Shown: in pieces, positions 41,215 to 50,058 of the stretch
Layout: the number at the start of each line of letters is the position of its first letter
Position numbering within the stretch: the first letter of the stretch is position 1
Position numbers and translations under genes: made by a program
Notes under the pieces: model-generated
Told to the model about the DNA's origin: nothing
The model's database searches: none
What the model saw: the letters and a program-made list of their open reading frames with translations, nothing else
NCBI GenBank assembly: GCA_022606425.2
Contig: JAHDVF020000437.1
Span: 62,001 to 126,000, forward strand
DNA length: 64,000 nucleotides
Direction of reading: 5' to 3'
Source: Lepidostoma basale
Taxonomy: Eukaryota; Arthropoda; Insecta; Trichoptera; Lepidostomatidae

Positions 41215-41960
41215 CAAACTAACTTACTAACTAATTAACCATCACGCCGTTTCCCGGGAGGTGTAGGCAGAGAGGATGGAACGCCACATTGTTCTATCCT
41301 GACATAACTCTCGCACATGTTCTACATTTACACATCGTGACATGCACGCTCGTCGATTGTTCCTACTTCCCGCCTTTCAGGTATTGATTAATTTGGTCAT
41401 GCCATGTCTTCCTTGGCTTTCCTCGGCTTCTTTTTACATTCACACTACTTGTATATACATTTTTAACCATTCTAACCTCGTCCATTCGTTCCATATATCC
41501 GAACTATCTTAGTGACCCTTTCATGATTTTATTTATAACGCATTCATCCGCCTTACATTCCTTTCTTACTTCATCATTAGATATTCTATCATACATTGTT
41601 TTTCCGCACATTCTTCTTAGTGACTTCATTTCGAAGGTCATGTTCGAAGTAGGAACAATCGACGAGCGTTCACGTGTCACGAGAATCGCTATGATAGCTA
41701 TAATACCCTTTACATCGATTTGGCTCATGCTGTCATGATGTAAAGAGCGATTCAACAAAATAATAATAATAATAATAATATTCTATCATATATTATTTTT
41801 CTACACATTCTTCTTAGTGACCTCATTTCCACGGCATTTATATTACCTTCATCCTTCTTCTGCCAACTCCAAGCCTCACTTCCATACATAAGGGTCGGCA
41901 CAAGAACTCTATTCTGCACTGCCATCTTTGCTTCAGTAGATATATTTCTATTCACTTTTT
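41215..41960 (-). mobile_element. RTE-A antisense copy with internal rearrangement
   Basis: CTAA-like tail at 41220-41238, C-terminal blocks to 41640, then a short sense RTE-A piece (41640-41700, 'gttcgaagtaggaacaatcg'), an (AAT)n run at 41760-41780, and antisense coding VLVPTLMYGSEAWSWQKKDE at about 41915-41860. Confidence 0.75.
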
Positions 41961-42165
41961 AATATATTAATCATTTTTTAAATAATAATTAAATAAAACG
42001 ATGTTTTTTTTAACCACTTCCGCTTTTGTCTTTATTTACACAGCGACCGGTTTCGCCAGGCTCGCTGGCATCGACTGAATGGTGACACTATTGTAAACTT
42101 AGTCTTTATATACATACAGATCAGGGGTGGTAAACATGATTATATAATATACAAAAATAATCTTC
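41960..42165 (-). repeat. CCGG-family hammerhead-like repeat, half copy
   Basis: 'aaataaaacgatgttttttt', 'cttttgtctttatttacaca' and 'gcgaccggtttcgccaggct' as in 37240-37310, then 'tatatacatacagatcaggg', found inverted at 35295-35335. Confidence 0.6.
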
Positions 42166-42854
42166 AAATTTTTATGTAATCATTTTTTAATTAAATGACT
42201 TTTGCGTTTTGCAAAAATATGTTTAAATATGGCGCCATGGAAAAAATCAAGTAGTAACGGCAAGAATGATTTGGACTAGTGTGTCTCTTTTTACTCGGTG
42301 TCGTGTGCTAACTGGGTGTTTTTAGTTTCGCAGCCAAGGGGATGATATTACGCTTTGTGCGTGAGTCCATGACTGATTTTAATTGGAGAGAAACGTTTTG
42401 TATAGCGGTCTTAGAGCTGCTCTTCTAAAGAAATTTCTTGTACAAGTACTGTTTTTCCATGTGAATGGGATTTTTATTTATTTTTGTATTAGTATGATTT
42501 TTGATGGTTTTTTAAAACTGCTGAAACTTTGTATATATTTATTTATTATTAATAGAAACAAACAGCGATATCAATAACATAATATATATTTATTAGAAAG
42601 AAAAAAAAACACCAAGAAAAAATAAAGTGAGGCCAATTACTATACCACACATAAAATAATAGTTAATAGTTAAAAGACGACAGTGTGAAATGAGATTGAA
42701 ATTAAACTAAGACAAAATGAGGTTAAGTTAAATATTTAAGAGTTAAAAATAATAATAGTAGTGAAAATAAATAGAAAAGTTTAATATTATAATATCATGT
42801 TACATTATGAACTCATCCACTCCGAAATATTAGAGACATACGTCTTCAAATGAG
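42166..42854. other. No recognised feature
   Basis: AT-rich; 42225-42420 is of mixed composition ('tggcgccatgg'), no assignable gene. Confidence 0.35.
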
Positions 42855-43230
42855 ACTTCTTCTTCTCTCGAGACGATCTTGCGATCTGTTGATGTGGGAT
42901 ATCAATTTTCTTCCTGTGTTGAAGACTATCAGCCTTCTCTCCATCTCTTTGGTGGTCGTCCTGGTGGTTGACGGCCCTCTGTAGTCTCGTGCATCACGAT
43001 CTTAGGAATTCTTGCTAGATCCGTTCTTTTGATGTGGTCCCTCCAGAATCATCTTCTCTACCTACTCCATCTCACTATGTCTTCAATTTTTCAGGATTTG
43101 CGAATTTCTTCATTGGGTATCCTATCTCTAAGGCTTCTCCCCACAATATTAAGAGATGTTTGCTTCTGACAGTGTCTGCTCTTGCTTCGATTCCTAAGGT
43201 CATTTTGTTCATTCTAACTTTGCTTTGAGA
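42855..43230 (-). mobile_element. RTE-O LINE C-terminal fragment
   Basis: Antisense of a LINE tail: 'gatgtggtccctccagaatc', 'gatcttaggaattcttgcta', 'tggtggtcgtcctggtggtt'. The sense encodes a GRPP-type terminus. Confidence 0.65.
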
Positions 43231-43239
43231 CTATTCATG

Positions 43240-43320
43240 CAAATGAAAACGTCTGTTTTCTAGAAGTTTTATTATATTTTACGTGAATGACATGTTTCGC
43301 CTGTCTAAGGGATTATTATT
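43240..43320. repeat. Foldback family M, left arm only
   Basis: 'aatgaaaacgtctgttttct', 'agaagttttattatatttta', 'catgtttcgcctgtctaagg'. Confidence 0.7.
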
Positions 43321-43334
43321 TTGTTGAATCGCTC

Positions 43335-43690
43335 TTAACATCATTACTAAGATGTATAAGCTGTGGTGATTCGTGGTTTCAAAACGGACTTCGTAGGAAT
43401 TCCTTCCGGGGTTCCCCAAGGCTCCCATCTGTGACCTCTTTTCTTTATCCTTTATATCCATGATTATATTATCTCCACTCCAAACATCTCATTTATGCTG
43501 ATGATATGAAGGCGTTTTTGAAGGTTTCTGACACTTCTGAGTGCCTTAAACTCCAATCAGATATCGACAAACTCTCTCATTACTCTATACTGAATAAATT
43601 ATCCATTTAGTGTCACAAACTTTCACTGTCTCGTAAAATGAACCCTCACAAACATGTCTACTCCATCAATGGTTCGATATACTTCTTACG
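43335..43690 (+). mobile_element. CR1/Jockey-superfamily RT fragment
   Basis: Across frames: 'IPSGVPQGSHL', 'FILYIHD', 'YADDMKAFLKVSDTSECLKL', 'SDIDKLSHYS'. Frameshifts and stops. Diverged from CR1-B. Confidence 0.75.
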
Positions 43691-43699
43691 ATTCCCGTC

Positions 43700-43770
43700 T
43701 GGTATAGAATTCACGTGACAATAAAATGACGATAGGTTAGTAGCTACCTATCACATGTCGTTAGAAGCAA
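43700..43770 (+). mobile_element. SINE-2 3' end
   Basis: 'tagaattcacgtgacaataa' and 'agctacctatcacatgtc' match the SINE-2 end. Confidence 0.6.
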
Positions 43771-43889
43771 AATAATAGCTAATAATAAATTACCTACAGT
43801 TATTGGGTTCAAACGACCTGTTGTAAACAAAACATAATAATAATAATAAAAATGATAATAAATTTAAAAAATCGGCATTTGTAGGTTAG

Positions 43890-44105
43890 ATCTGTATGTT
43901 GGGAGATAAAACACTCTGTGTCAACCCTTTCGAAGATAGCCATCTGGAATATAAGGATGGATACCCTCCAAGATGGCAGAATTTTCAAAGAATCCCCTAA
44001 TAAGTCTGAATAAATGGGTAAGTGTGAAGCTAACCCTCATTATCTGTGGACTATTAGTCCCCAGCATGTCCAAGAGTAAAGCGGTGGGATACAGCCATAG
44101 ACATG
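43890..44105 (-). mobile_element. CR1-B fragment, antisense
   Basis: 'gttgggagataaaacactct', 'caaagaatcccctaataagt', 'ggactattagtccccagcat' match 5470-5660. Confidence 0.8.
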
Positions 44106-44189
44106 TAGGTTAGTGTCATGTGCATATTTAAAAATATATATACTCCGAAAATAGTCGAATTAAAAAAAAAAGGTTTTTAAGCATTTTTT

Positions 44190-44960
44190 ATTATGGACGA
44201 AATCATAGAAGAGGTAGTTGGCTTGGGACTAGGTTATAAAATGGGCAGTAAAATTGTGAACGACATTTGCTATGCAGACGATGACGCATTAATAGCTGAG
44301 TCTGAAGATGACTTGCAAAGAATGCTTGCTAAATATGGCTATATCAGTCAACAAAACAAAAAGTCTCACTATATCCAGCCAACCTACAAGATGTAAGCTG
44401 ACTGTTGATAATATACCTGTGGAGCAAGTAATGAGTTTCAGATATTTGGAAGTAGAGATCTGCGGCCAAAATGACCTTTATACCGAAGTTAAAGAACAAG
44501 TCAGTAAAGCCTCTGCCGTGTCAGGATATCTGAAGAATCTGGTTTGGAAGAATAAGCACATGCGTATCGACAGCAAGTTCAGAATTAATAAATCATGCGT
44601 GCGACCTATCATGACGTATGCTGTAGCGACTACTAAGAACATCACACTGTGCGAACCAAGGGGCTACTAATCAATTACTGGATAAACTCTCCGAGATCGT
44701 GTTGCGGACAGGTAGACATAAGAAAAACTTGCGAAATAGAGGATATCGTTTAGTGAAGTAGATCCAGAAGAAGATACTGGAGGGACCATGTAGCCCGAAT
44801 GGATGATGACAGACTTGTATATACAGCAGCTTTTGAAATCCCCTCCGGACACCGCCCACCTGGAAGACAGCCTAAGAGATGGAAGGACAGCTGGACCTCA
44901 TCATCCAAAGAGACATGATTTATGTGTCACAGATCGTCAAATCTATTAAAAGAATAAGTT
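44190..44960 (+). mobile_element. RTE-J LINE copy with YADD region
   Basis: VNDICYADDDALIAESEDDL (RT active site with an extra D), frame change, TVDNIPVEQVMSFRYLEVEI, KFRINKSCVRPIMTYAVAT, then a broken tail ending 'tggaagacagcctaagagat' and 'tttatgtgtcacagatcgtc'. Dead. Confidence 0.8.
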
Positions 44961-45019
44961 TTTTTAGAAAGTTGTATCCCAAATTAAGCGTATGCGGTTA
45001 CTTTTATTGAAAACTTTCT

Positions 45020-45235
45020 TTTAGTCTTGAGCACTCTCGGCGTTTAGACTCGAGATACGTAATTTTTACTTAAACAGCGTAGAGCGAGGGCGTGTATTTC
45101 CCGGGGGATTCGGGTAAACGAATCTCAAACAACGTGTGATGCTCATTTATTTAATTTCAGCTTGAATGCGCGTTTATTTAAATTCGCTTTGAGACTGGCG
45201 GGAACTCCGTGTTTAAAAGAAGACCCCTGAAAAAA
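45020..45235. promoter_or_regulatory. GC-richer noncoding island
   Basis: 'actctcggcgtttagactcg', 'agcgtagagcgagggcgtgt', 'aatgcgcgtttatttaaatt'. No repeat match. Confidence 0.3.
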
Positions 45236-45254
45236 TAAACTAAATTTATTTCAA

Positions 45255-45480
45255 ATGAACTCAACATTGATCCACAATCAGAGACATTTGAGATATCCAG
45301 GACGTTGTCAGATGAGGGAGACAACGAAGAAGATATTGGATAGGCCATGTCGAAAGAATTGGGAAATGAAGAGAGATGGCCAGAGACAGAAGTCAGTGGA
45401 GGACCGTTGTGGAGGAGGCCAAGTCCCACACCGGGATGTAGCGCCGAAAAATGAATGAATGTCGAAATAATGGACTCCCA
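45255..45480 (+). mobile_element. LINE C-terminal fragment (RTE-K-related)
   Basis: 'GRCQMRETTKKI', 'GHVERIG'-like segment and 'EMKRDGQRQKSVEDRCGG'. A related antisense piece lies at 49140-49258. Confidence 0.55.
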
Positions 45481-45619
45481 AGACTGATAATGACACATGG
45501 CATTGAAATAAGAGGTAAAACATTTCGCTCTAAATCACTTCTCAGAACCAAAGAGATGAAAACACTGAGAGAGAAAAAACAGACAGAATGAGAAACACGA
45601 CCTCAGAAAGATGTGGAAT

Positions 45620-46155
45620 ATCCAGGATGTTGTCATATGGGGGAGACAAAAATCATTTCGGAGAGACCATGTATGTCATTCAGTGAAACATAACAGTGTC
45701 TGAAACGCAAAATGTATGATCAATGCGTACTTCCAGTACTGACATATGGAGCAGAAACGCTAACCCTCACCAAGTCGACCATAAGGAGACTCCGTGTAGC
45801 ACAGAGGAAACACGAAAGAGCCCTGTTACATGTAAGACTCTCAGACCGGATAAGAAATACTGAAATACGTAGAGGTCGGGAGTAACAGATGTCGTCGCAA
45901 GGGTAGCGAAGCTTAAATGGTCATTTGCGGGACATGTTGCCAGATTGGTAGACGATAGATGGACCAGAAGGGTGGTAGAGTGGAGACACCGCGAAGACAA
46001 ACGAAACAGAGGGAAACCCCCCACACGATGGTCCGATTACATTACAAGAATTGCTGGCGATTGGATGCAAAAGGCACAAGATAGGGATACGTGGAGAAGT
46101 ATGGGGGAGGCCTATGTCCAGCAGTGGACGACAACGGCTGTCTAAGTAAGTAAGT
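45620..46155 (+). mobile_element. RTE-K LINE C-terminal copy
   Basis: 'YDQCVLPVLTYGAETLTLTK', 'HVRLSDRIRNTEIRRG', 'LKWSFAGHVARLVDDRWTRR', 'RWSDYITRIAGDWMQKAQDR', end 'tatgtccagcagtggacgac'. Nearly complete C-terminus with one or two frameshifts. Confidence 0.85.
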
Positions 46156-46265
46156 ATGTATGTCATTCACATAAAATATAAAAAACTTCTAGAAAACAGA
46201 CGTTTTCATTCGTATTAATTATTTAATATGAAATTTTACACCATCGTGCAAGAAACAATACAGAA
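46156..46265. repeat. Foldback family M, right arm only
   Basis: 'catataaaatataaaaaact'-type sequence, 'tctagaaaacagacgttttc', 'aatatgaaattttacaccat'. Confidence 0.7.
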
Positions 46266-46934
46266 ATGGGTTTTGTTTAAAAAAACTCCGATACCAAAAT
46301 GTAATTGTCACCCTTTCATATCAACACTCCCGAATAGAAGAATTGTGAAACATGCTTTATTATAAATATCTTTATGTCCTGGTACCAGAAATGATTCAAT
46401 TATCTTAAAAACATGTTGGCAACCAAAATTAAACAAACAATGCTTTATGATTGGAGACATCTGTTGCAAACTGTTATAACAAGGTATTTTTTTTATTGTC
46501 ATGTTTACAGCAGGGATGGTGAATTATACTCAATCAGACGGGGTGTCCTTTTAAAGTTTAAACTACCCCTAAATAGCAACCACTTCACTTGATATACACG
46601 GGAAGCGATCGTCAAACTTTTCAGATTTATTGAAATTAATTTTTTTATTGGTTACGTTATTTTGCATGTTAATAATAGAAATATAACTTTCAGCAATAAA
46701 AATATAACAAAGAAAATTTTATAAATAATCAAATAAATTATTGAATTATTTCCTTTGTTGTAAGTTAACACCCGAACCCCAATAATAACTTAAAATTATT
46801 AATTACATTTTTTAATTTATTCATAATATTTGTTATAACAAAAACATAAACGTTCCAAAATAAATCATTACAACATCTATCAAAACTGACTGAATATTTA
46901 AAATATTTATACAATATCACGGATGAAGGACTGG
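46266..46934. other. No recognised feature
   Basis: AT-rich; no gene. Confidence 0.35.
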
Positions 46935-47500
46935 TTAGTCCGAAATTTGTTTGATATATTTTTTTTAAATAAATGTGAGTGTTGTATACAAAGTATTATA
47001 TATAAAAAAGAAACATTATAAAATATATTGGTTGTTTCGGAAAGCTTATGGCGATCATACCCCATCAGATAAATCATGCAGAGAATGGTATAGACGCTTC
47101 AAAGCTAGTAATTTTAGCGTTGACGACAAAGATCGCCCTGGAAGGCTGAAAACGTTTGTGAAGCGGTCTCGGTGGAAGTCTACCGATGACAACTAATGCG
47201 ATTAAAGCAGGCACTGGCTGAAAAACGAACGGAATGGAGCAACAGGCATAGCAAGCTGATTCTTGAACACGATAACGCTCGACCTCACATCGCAATCGCG
47301 ATCAAAAAATACATTCAGAATGGTTTGGGAGATTATACCGCACCCGCCTTATTCACCAGACATAGTGCTATCGGACTACCACTTGTTCAGATCCATAACG
47401 CATGCCTAGAAGAGCAGCATTTTCATTCATATGCAGATGTCAAGAATTGGGTCAATGCCTGGATTACCTCAAAATAATTCTAATACATGTTATTGACATC
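46935..47500 (+). pseudogene. mariner transposase remnant
   Basis: N-terminal helix-turn-helix piece: 'AYGDHTPSDKSCREWYRRFK', 'VDDKDRPGRLKTF' (46975-47195). The C-terminal half (47196-47477): ALAEKRTEWSNRHSKLILEH, DNARPHIA (a catalytic Asp region), and end HSYADVKNWVNAWI. The central part is deleted. A one-base frameshift near 47340-47350 puts the SPDIVLSDYHLF block in another frame, where the final Asp would lie. At least 45% of a usual mariner transposase (about 345 residues) is missing, so it is inactive. Confidence 0.9.
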
Positions 47501-47859
47501 GCTGTATGTTACCTTTAATAAATAAATAAATAAACAAATAAAAAGTATTTGTGTGATATGTTTCGCATATAAATTAGGGGTTGTCGATTTCTGTAATAAT
47601 GAAGAGGGATATGGGTGCGCAGAAGGGGTGACTGAAGAGCAGTAAGGGTGTCAACGATTGTTAACAAAACTAATGATTTATTGCTTTGATTGCAAGATTA
47701 ACATTTGTATGGTCAATTATAAAGCTACATTATACAAACAAGTCGCGATGAGTATGTGTTTAAATTAAGTGTTATAAATTTAAAAACATTCTAAAATATT
47801 CAAAAATTTAAAAGTACATCTAACATATATTATTATACATAATAATATTTTTGTTTTTT
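47501..47859. other. No recognised feature
   Basis: An (AAAT)n run at 47519-47540; no gene. Confidence 0.35.
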
Positions 47860-48238
47860 CTAACTAACTAACTAACCAGACCCGGTGTTGCAGCGGGAAC
47901 TTGGAGGCATAGAACCAACCAAGAGATCCGTACGATGACCCAGCATCCCCTTATAACGAGCACCGTGAGAGCCGGTCGCCTATTAGCATGGATTGGGCAC
48001 GTATGCCGAACCGAAGAGACCAGAGCAATCAATACCCTGTACGCGTCTAGGCCGACTGGAGTAAGACCTCTAGGAAGGCCTAGACAGCGCCTATTGGACA
48101 ATGTTCTGGCTGACCTGGCTAGATTGGGCGAATCGGACTGCTGGGAGCAAAAGAGGAGCTTGGCGAAAAATCATCAAGGAGGTTAAAACTCTTCAAGAGT
48201 TGTATGGCCATAGGAAGTACGTTACTAACTAACTAACT
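47860..48238 (+). mobile_element. RTE-N LINE 3' end inserted in an RTE-A simple tail
   Basis: RAGRLLAWIGHVCRTEETRA, SRPTGVRPLGRPRQRLLDNV, DLARLGESDCWEQ, ending near 'ggccataggaagtacg'. Both sides are CTAACTAACTAACC (47864-47878 and 48227-48241), the antisense RTE-A tail, so the tail was the target and was duplicated. Confidence 0.75.
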
Positions 48239-48590
48239 AACCAAGGCGCCGTCTTCTTGAAGAGATATGCAGAAATAATGGACCGCCACACAGTTCTTCC
48301 CTGACATACTTCTCTTGATACCATGGCATTCTTATACCGTGTCATCCAAGCACGTTTATTTCTCAGACTACTTACGTGATAGGCATGACAAATTTAAATG
48401 TATTATTATTATTATATTTCTTTATTGATTCTTGAACAATGATGTAAAACTCCATATTAAAAGTTGTCGAATGACTTGATCACACCACACTTTCCTCTAT
48501 TTCTTCCTCAATTTATTACACATCGTTAATATATACTTTATTTACTAATATTTCTTTCCGTGTAATTTATTTATCATTTAGTTAAGTTCC
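48225..48590 (-). mobile_element. RTE-A antisense copy
   Basis: 'ggcgccgtcttcttgaagag', 'ccgccacacagttcttccct', later 'acttgatcacaccacacttt'. A short family M block ('ttgaacaatgatgtaaaact') lies inside at 48420-48470. Confidence 0.7.
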
Positions 48591-48594
48591 GGGT

Positions 48595-48745
48595 AGACGG
48601 GGGACAGGCATAGAAATTGTATGAGCGAAGTTGACAAAAGGGCGTCGCTGCGTCCTACCATAACAGCATCGGGTAAGTGGTGGGTAACCTTCTATGTCTT
48701 TATTTAACTGTATGTTTGTTCATTTATATATGTATTAACAATAAC
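48595..48745 (+). repeat. Repeat C, sense copy
   Basis: 'gggacaggcatagaaattgt', 'aagggcgtcgctgcgtccta', 'gtgggtaaccttctatgtct', 'aactgtatgtttgttcattt'. Most complete copy. Confidence 0.6.
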
Positions 48746-48819
48746 TGTATGTTATCCTACAATAAATAACTAACTTTCATTTTTCACATTTATTATCTTT
48801 CCATGTGTCCAAACCTTTT

Positions 48820-49080
48820 GGATAGTTTTCTGAACACTAATGTACCACCGTAGTTTGCCCTTGAAGAGGAACGCTGGAAGCCATGGAGGCTTTACCTGCT
48901 TTGGAGGATTTCGAAGTGCCTGAACTGACAACGCACACGCGTTGGCAGATCCGGTGATAACTTGGCAAGATGTACCTACTCTTTAGGGTGAAGAGACATA
49001 CCGTGTTTATGGAGTGGAGCAATCTTTGATGCATATAACGCAGTGCCAAAGCTGCATATCTGAAATCTTGACAACGTGAT
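48820..49080. other. Unclassified sequence, probable LINE debris
   Basis: Balanced composition, no second copy in the window, no convincing frame. Confidence 0.3.
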
Positions 49081-49139
49081 GATTAGTTTGTTATTATTAT
49101 AATGCAATTTCTTTAAAAAAATACAATCTACTACTACTT

Positions 49140-49258
49140 CTCTGACTTCTGTCCCTGGCCATCTCTCTCTATTCCCCAGCTCTTTCCATTTTCTCCAAAT
49201 CTTCTACCACGTAACCGCCAATATTTTTTTCGATCTGCTTCATGTCTTCACATCTTCT
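49140..49258 (-). mobile_element. LINE fragment related to 45255-45480
   Basis: 'tctgtccctggccatctctc' and 'ttccccagctctttccattt' antisense. Confidence 0.45.
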
Positions 49259-49660
49259 TCTTTCGGTGCCGTGTCAGGTCCCCCCAACGTTGGCGATCAC
49301 TACAGCAAAGGCATCTCTATCTTGCGCAATTTGGAACAGGTTCTGATTCAGATTATTCCTTCCACTCTTTGATGTTCTGCAGCCAGGACAGCTGCCTTCT
49401 ACCAACTCCCCGACGTCCCTACTTTACCCATTAGTATCAGTCGAAGGAGGTGGTATTTTTCTCCCCTTAGCACATGACCCAAATGTGAGATCTAATTTTC
49501 ACACTTGACTACAGCTCTCTATTGGCTCTGGCTCTCTGCAGTACTTACGTCTGCATTCTTACCCTATCAATCCACGGTATACGGAGCATTCTGCGGTATA
49601 TCCACATCTCGAACGCTTCCAATCGGTTCATTACATTCACTTTCAGAGTCTTCACAAATA
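49259..49660 (-). mobile_element. RTE-E LINE C-terminal copy
   Basis: 'ggtccccccaacgttggcga', 'ctttgatgttctgcagccag', 'tagcacatgacccaaatgtg', 'catctcgaacgcttccaatc' in antisense. Frame broken. Confidence 0.75.
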
Positions 49661-49776
49661 CAAGTTAAAATAGATATTTAAGAAATAAATATTGAAATTG
49701 TGTTCCTTTTTTCTCTGATTCTTCTTGGTATAACCTTTGTGGCCTGTTTCTTTTAGGATTTGTCGGAATTGTCGGA

Positions 49777-50007
49777 TTGTCGGAAGAAGGCATGACGACT
49801 TTTGTCAAATCGCTGGTTTCGGTATCAGCATCATTCACTGTCCGTAAAATTCGATCTAAGGGGGAATACGCTTCTTTCAAAATTGGAATACCAACAAATA
49901 GTGTTGATGAAGTTTTGAATGCTAGTCATTGGCCACGTCACTCCTATGTGAAGGAGTGGGAGAATAGAGTGAGGACTCCGCGGCTTCCTGTTGTCGGAAA
50001 TAACTGA
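49777..50007 (+). pseudogene. CR1-B ORF1 C-terminal remnant
   Basis: About 76 residues upstream of ORF2, with SFKIGIPTNSVDEV, a Trp-Pro near 'ASHWPRHSYVKEWE', then a stop. It matches the end of ORF1 proteins in CR1/Jockey elements; the coiled-coil and Zn-knuckle parts are absent. Confidence 0.6.
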
Positions 50008-50058
50008 CTAGGCGTACCGCGTACTTCTTGTATCTCTCGCTCTTTTTCATTAAAATTT

